This document shows, in pieces, positions 45,225 through 56,746 of a stretch of 64,000 nucleotides of DNA (positions within the stretch are counted from its first letter, which is position 1; each line of letters starts with the position of its first letter). The DNA is taken from positions 1,426,001 through 1,490,000 of the forward strand of contig OZ024845.1 in assembly GCA_964017145.1 (NCBI GenBank). Reading direction: 5' to 3'. Below the pieces are notes generated by a model. That model ran no database searches. It was not told where the DNA came from and was given only the letters and a program-made list of their open reading frames with translations. The translations under genes and the position numbers were made by a program. The stretch is from Agrocybe praecox. Lineage: Eukaryota > Basidiomycota > Agaricomycetes > Agaricales > Agrocybaceae.

Positions 45225-47065
45225 CTATACGACTTGGTCATGTGTACTAAATTCAATTCGACTTATTTCCACATTCTCTTTGTGGTATCCACAGGGTCTA
45301 CACCGCACGTTCCCAGTGTTCACTCCATTCATCGAAAACGTCCGAAGTTGATTGTCTTGTGAGTCGACTGTTTTAATTCTCCATTCCATGTCTTTTTGTC
45401 CCTCTCGCTTGAGGTTCAGAGTAATCCTATTGATCATGATACTCGAAATAACCATAGAGGGCCTGTATTTTCAGAAAGGATGAGATCAAGTTAGAATCAT
45501 GCAAGTCCCAAGGATAGACTGTCAAGTCCATCAACATAATGGTGAAGTTATACGCACTCAATATGGATAAACTTCAAAGCTGGCTAAACAAGATTCATCA
45601 GCGTTCCGAAAGCAATCCGTAATACATCTTCGAGCTCACCCGAGCGCACAGCGTCAACGATAGCCAAGTTATATGAGAAGCAAGCAGTACAAAGAAATAT
45701 ATCAATCCGTCACGCTGTATTGTGCGCATGATAGAATAGACGCCATATGTCTTGCCTGAGCGAATCGTGATACTCAAGATGGTAATAGCAGCAATTGCGT
45801 CGAAAAACAGAGTTATCCAAATCAAACCTTCTATACACTTTCCACTAATAGAAATAATATCAGATTGATTTGTCTATAGAATACGGTATAGCTTACAAGC
45901 TCAGAAGTGCAGTGAAGAGGCATACTAGCCTGAATTTTAGCATCTACGCATCCAGTAAGTACTTAGTATACAGAAGTAACGTACTGTGGTATGCTGGATT
46001 GTCCGGAAGCTCTGGGAGTGGGGATAATGGTCCTAGAAGTGACGCAATCGGGACTTGTTGGTCTCTTCCTAGGGTTTGAGATAGAACGTATACGAGGAGT
46101 CCCAACTGGGTTGCCATTATGGCCCCCGCTATAATCAGAATGGCCTTAATCTGCCCGGAAAGAGCATACACCCTATGAGCACAACGAGTTAACTACCAGT
46201 TGTACGTGTCAATTTTAGGTTGCACGACAGCATACAGACCGAATCGTGAGAATTATCTGAGCTAAAAGGGTGACGATTACAACTTGGAGTCCTCTGATTG
46301 GGCTATAATGAGGACATCTAGGGGAAGTTGAAGGTATGATAGACTTCCCTAGCTTTTGAAAATCAATTTAAACGCTTACATCTAAATCAAACTCATAAAC
46401 GATTTATCCGGAGAGTAATAACATATACTCACATCAGATATCCAAGAGTCCACGAAGTATGCTAATTCAAATAGCAGCCGTGCGTAAGCATTTGTGCCCC
46501 AGTATAAGTGCAGTGCGTATTCTTGCCTACGAGATTGACAATAATAAAGCAAGGGGTTATGTATCGGTTCTAGAATATATTAAACAGTGTTAATTTTGAC
46601 CTGATACGTCTGCGCTTAAATAGGTAATTGAGTAGACTTACTAGGATGATAAGCCAGAAAACTAAGTGAGGGTGATTCACGGTAAGGGGCTCGCTCGGAA
46701 AGTGTCGAGAAATGGCCTACCTGGCGTCTTTTTCCCCTTCCATGTATATTGGACCTAAAGATGGGCACAGGAAATGTTGGCTATACATCATAATTAAGCT
46801 AAATATTGTCTGACCTCGTCCGGAAGAGTTAGAAGGTAATCGTAGAGCCATAACGTAGAAATTGAGACCCAGTAACGCTATCAAGTTCGAGGGCTACCGT
46901 TCAATGGTCGTTGCAGATATGCAAGAAGTTTAAGTACTAACCTTTACTGCCACTCTTATCCGTATCAAAGTTGGGTATGATCACGAGATTATATCAGCCA
47001 GTCACTCACAGATCAAAACCCAGTTCAAATATCTTTGAAGAAAGTGTGTTTGAATAGAACATCAT
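45225..47065 (-). CDS. DUF6533-family seven-TM-like membrane protein (copy 2)
   Basis: Paralogue of the 23577-25383 gene with the same exon order. The N-terminal exon MMFYSNTLSSKIFELGFDL ends at a GTGAGT donor, in the same place as copy 1. Then follow WVSISTLWLYDYLLTLPDE, VQYTWKGKKTP, VFWLIIL, NRYITPCFIIVNLV, AYFVDSWISD, MYALSGQIKAILIIAGAIMA, LFFDAIAAITILSITI, YGVYSIMRTIQRDGLIYFFV, SHITWLSLTL and the tail VISSIMINRITLNLKREGQ. The C-terminus SRIEFSTHDQVV corresponds to the EMQFSDAV end of copy 1 but is divergent. The TGG-to-NRY signature of DUF6533 is complete. The start may be either of two adjacent ATGs (47065 or 47062). Function is unknown; a sensory or receptor-like role is sometimes assumed for this group but is not shown. 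Confidence 0.78.
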
Positions 47066-48101
47066 AGGTGTGGGTTCAAGAGTAGTAGATAAGACCCTTT
47101 GACGAAAGGCGAATGGACAGGCATAGAAAGTAGCTACATACGATAGGCATTTATATACAAGGCGGCTGTGAGTACAGCCTTGTGTGCCAAGAACGAAACA
47201 CTCTCGAAATACTCATCAGGAGCGTTGATGGAATGCATCTTTTCTATTAGCATGAAGGCGCAAACAGAAAATACAGCTTTAGCTACAAGGTTAACGCTGA
47301 ACTCCTCTTTAGGTCGTACGCAAGGCCCGTGCGTTCAAGTTTTTGCCCAGAGGTTTTATCCATGTTAATCACTTTCTTTTTAAGTGAGCATTGAGAAAAA
47401 ATGTAAAGTGTAATGACTTGATATTTTATAGATGCTCTCTTATATGAATAACATCAATCCGACTCGGCCGGAGAATTCGAGGTCTTACAGGGTCTTGTTG
47501 TCATGCAACGAGCTACAACGGATTTAGACTCCTGTGACTAGTTTGCTACTCTGACTACTCTTCCCGGCGTCGGTGTTATCACTCTCTAAGGTGACCTGAA
47601 GTAAATATCAGATCAAAACTGCGCACCAGATCACGTAAAAGCAAAGGTGAGATCATGTATTTTGCGACAAGCATCTACAGTCAAACCTGCCTTATCCCAT
47701 AACTGTATAAAGCCATAACCTGCGTAGTCCCATAGGGTTTCTGTCCACCAAATCCTCGGTTGAGGGCTATTTTGACCTGCAATAACCCATAACCTACAAT
47801 AACCCATAGCTTCGGACGTCCACCGAGAGCTATGGGATAAGACAGGTTTGACTGTACTCTTCTGAAACCGTCGTCCCTGTGCTGCCCTTACTGGTTGACA
47901 GCAAGGCCCGCCACACATGCGTTTTTCCTGACTCTTCGGAAAAGGAGAAGTAAAACTTAGGGTTAACAACATCAGGCAGCTTTTTTAGCATGCTCGTCCT
48001 CAAGCATGCAGTGCACAGAGGCGTCTTACTCGAAAATGATAACTAAATCGGATTATCTCTTGTACGTCCTAACCATCCCTTGAATTCTACGAGCGGGGCG
48101 G
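47066..48101. other. Intergenic 1 kb containing a MITE
   Basis: No supported gene. The inverted-repeat element lies at 47678-47854. The gap separates the DUF6533 paralogue's promoter from the 3' end of the ABC transporter gene. Confidence 0.45.
47678..47854. mobile_element. MITE (177 bp), pogo/Tc1-like ends, TA target-site duplication
   Basis: The left end is CAGTCAAACCTGCCTTATCC. The right end is its near-perfect reverse complement (GGATAAGACAGGTTTGACTG), with one mismatch over the first 20 bases, and the repeat extends to CCATA. TA lies on both sides (47676-47677 and 47855-47856). The interior repeats TAACCCATAACC-type words. A CAGT terminus with a TA duplication is typical of pogo/Fot1-like Tc1/mariner families. 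No transposase is encoded. Confidence 0.88.
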
Positions 48102-51100
48102 TCAAAGACCACGATTCCCGCTTTCATTCACAAGCGCCCGGAAGGCACTTGTTTCTTTGTGGAGCAAAGATGTTGGGTTATCGAATTCGATCTAATTAAA
48201 CAGGATCAATAACGAGGAATTTTCTAGTACAGAAAATAGTGTACGAACAATCTTGCCATTATCGAGAACCATCTACAAACAGTCAAGCCAAGGGTCAGCT
48301 GCATTCACAGCAAGAGTATTGGTTAAGCATACAATCTTATCAGCGTCCATGACCGTCTGCAATCGATGAGCAATGGTCAGAACAGTAACATCAGGTCCGA
48401 GACGAGTTCGCAGGGTGTTTTGGATCACAGCATCTGTTTCGTAATCTGTAAATATAAACAAACACATTAGCGGTCGTGTTTAAGAAGTTAGATCACTAAC
48501 TAACCAATAGCAGATGTAGCTACACGGTTTGTATGTGTGAGTTGTATCACCGTAAATCAGCATGATGCATAGGCGTACCTTCGTCAAATATAAGAAATTT
48601 ACTGCCCCTCATCATCGCCCTAGCAAGTGCAATTATCTGCCTCTGACCGACTGAAAGATTGCTTCCGCTCCCAGAGATTAAGCTATCTAAACCAAGGTGG
48701 TTCTCCCCTACATCACCCTGAAGAGAAAATAGGCCAGCTGATTTCAGAGCATCATTCAATGCAACATCTTCATGTTGCTGGAATGGGTCTAGATTTTCTC
48801 GCAATGTTCCTAAAATGTTAAATCAATTGGGTAACCACAACTGGGAAGGAGATCGTCGTACCACTCATAAGCTCAGGCTGTTTTAACTGGATGTCAGTTT
48901 CTCCGTACTTCGAAGCAATGTGGACACTGGTACGTACCACCTGAGGGATAATAGTCATACTGGAGCGCAAGGCATCGAGGTTGATCTGGTCTGTTGGAAT
49001 TCCGTCTAGCTGTACAGTACCTTCGGTGATAATGCACCTTAATAGAGCAAGGGATAAAGAACTCTGTATTTGACCTGATTACCAAAAGGCATTCACGGAG
49101 ACGCAGAATAAGGCAATCACCTTTCCACTGCCCGTCCTACCAACTGTAGATATTGTGTCATGATTTATTCCACGGAAAGCCCAAGGAAGGACTCGAACAC
49201 TTACCGATTCCCACGCGCTCGCCTGACCGCACTTGGAAAGATAAGTTGTGCAAGACCTTTGGACCAGACTGCCAGTTGACCATTCAGAATACGGAAATCT
49301 TGGTTTCGAGTGTCACCTACTTGCGAATAACGAGCAGACAAGTTTGAAACCACCAGATTTCCGGTACTAGGCCAATGTGCTGGTGGTTTACCTGATTCTG
49401 TAGGCTTTGGTTCATGTTCGATTTCCAGATAACCTTGAATACGTTCCAAGCTGCGAATCATCACTTTAGAGCTCGATGCTCATCTCGGTCAAATTGGACA
49501 CGCACCTGTTTGATTCCACTTCAAACTCATTGAAGAGTTGGATGCTCCAAAATATGGAGATACAGAAGGACACCGCCATATTGAGAGAAAATCCGGTGTT
49601 CGATGCACTTGCGTCCTGTATATATACTTGATAGGATGCCAACAATGCTGTGAAGATTGCTCCTAGATAATCGGTACGAAGTCCAACCCATCTGTTTAAA
49701 TCGCCTGACATCCTCGAAATGCGAGAATAATGATCGATGCGTTTGATCAATTCCTCTTTGAAAGCATCCTGCGATCCATAAGCTCGAACAGAAACTAGTA
49801 ATGCAATGCAATTAATTCTTGTTTATTTCACAAGTATTAGTAATTCTCACCTAGGCCATGCAGGGAAGCGCTGACATGAGCCAACACGGGGGATCGAGAA
49901 TTGCTATAAGCCAGATTAAAATCGAGGTGTTGTGGGTTAAGATACACATACCTCATCTCCCTTTTCATAGAGAGCTGGGCTTTCAAGTACAGAACTCCCA
50001 CGAGGGCGCCGAGAAAGCCCACCACACATCCTGGAATGACAAAAAAGGGGGTAACCAGCACGATCACTCCAAATCTTATGGCCACTTCCAGGAACTGATC
50101 AAGGGCGAAGCACATTGAATGAGAAATTGGACCATCGATAGTACGGATATCTTGAGTACAGCGAGCAATTACGCGAGAGGTTGGAGTTTCATCGAGCCAA
50201 CGGAATGTGCTCTTGAAGACAGAGTCCAATAGCTTCGAGTGGATAATCCTTCCAGCAACCACGGTGCGAGTGAAGAAAATGACGTTGACCGTGGTGTCAA
50301 ATATTTCCCCAGCAAAGACGATCGAGGCAAATATCCCTAGATAACTAAAGAAAGGTAGCAAATTGTTCAAAAGCGATATTGCTAAAACAGCATATCACTT
50401 ACTAAGAGAGATGAACATCAGATGGCGAATGATGTTCATACTGTGAGCCCCAAATTCCCAAGAACCACGTCTGCGCGATGTATGTAAGGCGCGATCCTAT
50501 TAATCCCAATATCAGAAGCGTGAAGAATAGTATGGGATGCCGTCCCCCGAGGCCGGAGATTAGTAAATTTATTGATTTCCAGCCGACACGGCCTTCAACA
50601 ATTTCTTCGGCGACCACGAGTTTTCCACCTATATGAGGTTTCGCCTGATGTTCGTCCTCGATTTCCTTGCCGACTTCCAAGGCCGTATCCTGTTTTTTCT
50701 GTGCCAGTGCAAGGGTCGAATCATCGTATGGGCCGTACGTGTCCTCGATGGCTCCTTGATTTTTTATGGTTCCATCGAGCCCCATAGACGCGACGAAGTG
50801 AGCGATTGGACCAATCAACGCGAGGTTATGGGTCTGGAATAACCGCGATTCAAACCGAAGGTCGCTTTTCATAAATCCATAGGGAACCCACCACAATCAG
50901 TATCGTCCTTCCTGTTACTAAATCACCGCGGAGGCACTTCTTCACGATCCAGGCAGCACTTGTGACAAAGACGTTAGTCAATGGATACGACTAGTAAGAT
51001 ATCACGCCTACGTATGGACATCAAGAGCAGCGAGGACGTCATCCATCAATATAGTCTGAGCTGACGAATAAACCGCGCGTGCAAGGGTGACACGAGCCTA

Positions 51101-54100
51101 GCAGAAAAATTAGGGCGCTGTGTAAATATGGCGATTCATCGACATTCACCTTTTGGCCACCACTTATCCAGTAAAGCATATTATCATTTTAGATTATAAT
51201 CATGAGTGCTCAGAGCAATTTACCTCAGAGTCAGCCCTCGCTCTCCCACTTCGGTTTGATCACCAGCTTCGAATAATTCGAGATCACGCTCCAGGGCACA
51301 CTGGTGTATGACTAGAGAGATTCCGAATAGAACATTTGATCTACATCGTCGTTGTGTCATAATATTATCGTACCTGAGCGATATCGTGCTTCGTCATAAG
51401 GGCTCCCGAAAAGTATGTTTTCCCGTATGGTCGTACTCTGCACCCAGGACTCTTGTGCAGCATATGCAACCCCACCTTCACGAGGAAGATTATACCAGGA
51501 GTCAGGACCTGAAGGCATGAAATGCATCTCGCCTGTAGTGACATTGAACCAGAAAATATATGCCTCCATAAGCAAGCTTACCTAGCAACGCCATTAAAAT
51601 GGATGTCTTGCCGCTTCCACTAAACAACATCGACCGCAAGAAGTAAGCTTGTCTGGGACAGAACTCGAAAGGAAGAAAGAACTGACGTAGGTCCGACGAT
51701 CATATTGATACAACCACGTTTAAAGATCAATTCTTCGTCGATTTGCAACCTGAAGTTGCGACTAGGGGTAAGGGTGCCGTCTGTGTCTGGTTTGGACCAT
51801 GCGAATGTGGCTTTGCGAAATCCTATTCTACTATCGGCTTGCTCGTCGTGATCCGCCGCGCTATCAGAAGGGACAAGATCTTGTCCAGCAGCTGCATAAC
51901 GATCGAGGACTTCGGTATCATGTAGGAACTGTGTTAGCCGATCCAAAGAAACCTTGGCTGTGATAGAAACCCGCCTTGAGCCATATAATGGTACTAAAGG
52001 TAAGACTGGACTCACCTGATATGAATGAGTTCAACTTGTATGATATGGAGCCCAACTGATTCCTCATGATAACAAACACAGCCATACTAGAGAAAATCTT
52101 GGATGCTATACGATTCTTTTGAGAAAACATAATAGTTCTGGCGTAAGGTAGATACCTGTAAGAGTTTCTTTCATAACAACTGTATATGTGGCGTAGGTGA
52201 AAAGCATGGCCAAAGTTGGAATGAAGTCACTGTCATTGAAATGCATACGATGAGGTTGAAAACAATGCAATCAACTCAAATCCTACCTCATGGAATGAAT
52301 GAGCAGACGAAAGATCTGTCCTAGAAAATAAGAATACAAGATTGAAATAATGCAACTGTAAACCGACCTTCATTCTTAAAAGGTACTTTAGCTCTTCTTC
52401 GCGTTTTTCATTGATCTTTTTCGACGTCTTCTCTTCCCATCCAAAAAGCTTAACCATACGGATGACGCTGATAATTTCCGAAATGATCTGCACTCTGGCA
52501 TCAGTCTAGTATAATTTGGGTTAATAAATTGCGATGAATATGAACTCGCGTGAATTTTCAAACACACCTTCTGCATTTTCACTTTCTCGACATCTTGATT
52601 TCTCTTTGCAATCCAACCCGGAATGGGGCTCAGGGCAATGAGCGTGAAGAGGCCCACTAGGGCGCTGGAGGGTGCCTCTACTAAGCATTGATATTATGTG
52701 GGCCCTGATACATACATACCTCCAACCCAAGACCTTATTGAGGAAAATGATTGACAATCCTATTTGAAGAGGCATAAAAAAAACTTTGAAAAAGATTTAA
52801 GATATATTATCAGTCAATAGATAGAGGACCGACTCACACAAAGAAACGAAGTCGTCGCCTTGTCCAACGTTACTGATGTCATTGGTTACCAGATTAGTGA
52901 TTTTTCCAATGAGGTTCTCCGCACTTCTCTCTCTCGATTTTGGGCTTTGGGTTCCTTCGTTGGGTACGTCCGCGCCCTCTGAGGCCGCTGGTATTTCAGT
53001 CGAAGACGGAGCCGACGGGCCTGTGAATACTTCGGCTTTAAGTCTGATACGTAGACTGTGATTGAAGATGAGCTGAGTTAGCACGGCTTGGACTCGAACA
53101 AGGATAACATTTTGAAGGTAGCTATTCCAATGTTGGAAGATAGAGTTCAAAAGTGGCCCCAAAAGAAGCAATCCGATCCAAAACCATGGTTTAACAGTCG
53201 AATTCTGACCGCCGGTTTCCATATATCTGGATTGCAAGGAATTAAATTTAGATCACAGCGATGGACGTGAAGAAAAAGGTACCTACCCTAACAGTTGTTT
53301 GATGGCGAGTGGCCCAGCGAAACTGGTAATGCCGGTTGCAATAAGACAGGCACTCAGGATAAGATATTCTCGACCTGAACGAAATCATGGGAAAAAAGAA
53401 GCGGCTTATGGCAGTCCAAACTTACGGAAATGGTAGAGTAGTCCCCAAAAAAGATGCCTACGCTTTGCTCCTGTATAGGTGTCAATATACTGAGACTGTA
53501 TGAATAACACGTTTTATAATCAAGAGTACACGAGCATACCGGAAATGCGGTGTTGCATTGATATTTGCCGTGGTCTGTATCCGCGAGAGGTGGGAGCCTT
53601 TCGGCTGGCAGATGAGGAACCTTGTAAGCAGCTGCGATTACTGGATCGACATAAGTGTAGGTGAGTTTGGAAATCCAGGAAGAAGTTTGTTCAGGATTCG
53701 GGATAGCTGCGACTTCCACAGGTTCAAAACGTCGGGGTATAAAAAGAGGAATTATTATTGCAACCATGAAGAGGATCGCAAGCTTGACCCATAGAAGGTT
53801 GCCTTCTGATACATCTGCAGGTTCCTGATCATATGTAGCGAGCGGCCATAGGTCACGGTACGCGTAGACTCCAAATGCAACCAGCAAGATGATATTGTTG
53901 TGCACCGTAGATCCCCGTACCCAGAGTGAAGTAAGCTGCAACACTGCGGAATATAACTAGAGGAAATTTTAATCACTTTTGAATGACCACCAGAAGAAAC
54001 TCACGAAAACTGTAGTATGGGCATGTTTGAAAGGGGTATTGTCCTGAATTGGAGTTTTTGCTGCCAGATACACCAACGTCAGAATGCCTATGAAACGTGC

Positions 54101-54286
54101 TACATTGAGCCCCAGTATTGAGTATCCCCCTTCACGAGCGCGAACGCCAATACTCGTCTTCAGGTCCGGATTACTGGTTACTGCGCGACCATCCAGAATC
54201 GCGTGTATTGTTGCATTCAGAGCGCATAGAAATATCGATAAGAACGCGGATGCGAGTGGCAGCAAGCGTAAATCCCAAAAGATCAT
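48102..54286 (-). CDS. ABC transporter, ABCC (MRP/YOR1/YCF1-like) full transporter
   Basis: Gene of more than twenty exons coding an estimated 1,400 or more residues, with the layout TMD0-like N-terminus, TMD1, NBD1, TMD2, NBD2. The N-terminus MIFWDLRLLPLASAFLSIFL has several membrane helices before the first ABC membrane domain (ISKLTYTYVDPVIAAAYK, then QHWNSYLQNVILVRVQAVLT). NBD1: Walker A GPTGSGKTSIL, split by an intron; AYAAQESWVQSTTIRENILFG; signature LSGGQKARVTLARAVYSS; Walker B TILMDDVLAALDVH, whose acidic Walker B pair is Asp-Asp. NBD2: GRTGSGK, Q-loop IIPQ, signature NLSVGQRQIIALARA, Walker B FLIFDE, and TIAHRL with the switch His. The C-terminus after an intron (IIEFDNPTSLLHKETSAFRA) ends at the TGA at 48102. 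The family exports conjugates and xenobiotics. The substrate is unknown. Every motif needed for ATP hydrolysis is visible. Confidence 0.92.
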
Positions 54287-55340
54287 ACTAGAGGCGCGTA
54301 AAAATCAAGGTGCGATGGGGCTCGGTAAGCTTTTTGTCTACGCACCGCGAAAGAAAGATGTCCATCATATAGCAGATTCTCCATCAATGATGACTACTTA
54401 TACAAAATCCGACTTTTGAAAGGGTGAGATTTCCGGAGCTGTATTTGTTGCTCTGTTTTGACTCATTGCATAGGTCAGATCAAATCGTCCACCCGGCAGG
54501 CATCATTCCAACGGAGGTCAGATATATATCCACCCGCCGAGGGAGGCCGAGGCACCACATTTATGGAGGTTCTGACCGGCTTTTGTACCCATTTGGAACT
54601 CCTCTGCGGAGCGACAGCAAGATTGAACTTACTTCGGTTCACACATCTCCCAGCGGGAGCTTTCCTTTACCATACTTATTCCGAGTACTTGTGTGGATGT
54701 ATTAAATAACAGCAGTTCCCTTGAGCTCACAGAAGCTGTTTTCAATGAAGTATGGCTAAAGCTTTCGAGACAGAAGCAAAATATTGTCGTTGTCGTGTAC
54801 ACTGTAGAAACTATCGCGACCGTCGACGGCGAAAAAGCAAGCGGAAACGGACGATTAGTAATATTTTGATGTAATTATATATTATGTAATCATATTTGTG
54901 CCGTTTTTAGGTCAGTTCTTCTCGTCCACCCGGAGGGAGCGAAAATTTGAGGTCAGATCGGCCATCCACCTGAAATTGGGCCAAATTTAGGAAAATTTTG
55001 TCCACCCGAAAACCCGTAAAAAGGGCCTTTTTTCAGAACTGACCTATATCAGCATTGTCCGGGGGCCTGACATGCTTTGCATGGGTCACCTGACCCGTCT
55101 TCTATACAGGATGGTTACGAGCCTAGTGGCTTAAACAGCCACAGTATAAAACACGGCTATTGCCAACGACTATGACCTTACAGCTAGTTCCAAGAAAACA
55201 CAGGCAAAATGAGACATCTATATTGAGTTATACTTTAAACATGTGCTAAACAGTGCCTTCCGAATGTAAACGAATCATTTATCGCACAAGCCATCGTGTA
55301 TCAAATAAGAGCGAAAATGTAGTACTGACAATCTACACTC
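54287..55340. other. Intergenic 1.05 kb with a MITE and a partial relative
   Basis: Holds the ABC gene promoter, a complete inverted-repeat element at 54910-55044, and words of the same element (GGTCAGATCAAATCGTCCAC at 54474 and GGTCAGATATATATCCACC near 54520). No gene is seen. Confidence 0.45.
54910..55044. mobile_element. Small MITE (135 bp), TA target-site duplication
   Basis: It starts GGTCAGTTCTTCTCGTCCAC and ends CAGAACTGACC. The exact terminal inverted repeat is 10 bp (GGTCAGTTCT), flanked by TA on both sides. Subterminal GTCCACCCG words occur at both ends in the same orientation. The element is non-coding. Fragments of the same family lie 0.4 kb upstream. Confidence 0.75.
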
Positions 55341-56043
55341 TTAAACAGCTTTGCCATTTGCACTTGGTGCACGAGACCTGTATTCTTCTAGGAGTTGGAG
55401 GAGATTCTGCAAATCCGCTATGTTTTGAGCATCCAGTGCGCGTCGATCTATTTGTCGCTGCCCCAGAAGGCCGTTGACGACTATCAAGAAAAGTCACCAA
55501 ATTTGACCCTTTAGATGTAAAAATGCCACTTACGTCTAATAATAGCGTCAATCAGACCGTTTCCGTTTCCAGCGACCCCGGGAAATTGTCTGCGCTCAAT
55601 GTTTGCAGCGCCGCTAACATCTCTTGCTCCTACTTGGGCTTGTCCAAGGAAGCCATTCATCACTGGGTTAACGTAAATTATGATCATTAGAGCGTTAAGT
55701 GTAAAGAACTTTTCCTTACAGCGGGTGAAACCATCTAGGAAAGGGTTTCCACCTCCGCCGGCTCCTCCACCCAACCCAGGGAGACCAGGGAGACCAGGGA
55801 GACCGGGCATACCAGGGATCATATCTGCCTTATTGACATCCCTTCCTCCAATTTGGGCAGGCAGACCAGGCATTCCCGGAATCATCCCGGTCTCTCTTTT
55901 CGAGAAGGAACCTACGACGTGCAACGATTAGATTATGTATCGAGGAGCTCGGCGAGAGACATACCGAAGTCAGTGGTCAAAGGAACCGCAATAGCAAATT
56001 GGCATATGAAAGCCAAAGAAAGGCTTATAACACTGATCTTCAT
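55341..56043 (-). CDS. Small secreted protein with dibasic cleavage sites and MIPGMPGLP repeats
   Basis: Four exons (56043-55965, 55911-55720, 55662-55534, 55480-55341), all in phase, give 179 residues. Residues 1-20 are a clear signal peptide (MKISVISLSLAFICQFAIAV). The mature part has a Lys-Arg site (SFSKRETG). Two copies of MIPGMPGLP follow, the second extended into PGLPGLPGLGGGAGGGGNP. Then come two related units, RLMNGFLGQAQVGARDV and RLVNGLLGQRQIDRRALDA, with Arg-Arg in IERRQF and IDRRAL. Dibasic sites are what the Golgi protease Kex2 cuts, so the product may be processed into several peptides; that is inference. No Cys-rich or enzyme domain is seen. A TATA box lies about 100 bp upstream. 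The start is the only ATG giving the signal peptide. It sits between an ABC transporter and two Dal5-like transporters. Confidence 0.82.
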
Positions 56044-56746
56044 CGCTGTTGATTTGACTGTGTAGATTGATGCGATAAACGTTAAGTAACAGGTAGAGAT
56101 ACAAGGGAATGCTTCTGATGATTTCACCTACGCTGTGCGCAGACTTTATATACCGCCCTTGGGGTTGCTATGAATGTCAGAAAGAACGCGGTCTGACGAT
56201 CTGAAATTTTCATGCGGAATTATTTTCAGCGGATTATTTTCAGCGGCCAACGCTGTCTAGGGTGATCACGAGTACCTTGTTAAATGAAGTCGACGGACGA
56301 CGGCGCTGAATTTGAAATGCCATTTAACGGGTGACCAGTGACGTAAAGTGCGTAAGCAATACCTCGTCGGAAAGAGAAAAATAAAATTTGTACTTCTAAC
56401 CAATACGAGTAAGGATATTGCACATTTTGGGGTCGCGAATGCTTAAAGGTAAATGAACTACCTGATTACTGTCATAGTACATCTGCGGCGGGCGTCAGAG
56501 TTCGATAGCTTTTATTCTATATTTGAAATTAGAGCATAAACCTCGTAACATTTAGCAAGTCTAGAGCTATCAAAAAGTTGTCAGAAAAAGAGCTACTGTG
56601 AATACATCACGGTAGTACAATTAAAAATATCTTGCGCGAAATGGAATAACATTTGCCAATTTGGGGTCATGATGACCGTCAAGTACAAATCTACGTGACG
56701 TATCGAAACTCGGGGGTCTGAACATCAATCAGTTGAAGTCGACTAC
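56044..56746. other. Intergenic 0.7 kb
   Basis: Contains the promoter of the small secreted protein gene (TATA box near 56148) and the 3' region of the Dal5-like gene copy 1. No other feature is seen. Confidence 0.5.
56144..56152 (-). promoter_or_regulatory. TATA box of the small secreted protein gene
   Basis: On the minus strand TATATAAAG lies about 100 bp before the ATG at 56043. Confidence 0.55.
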
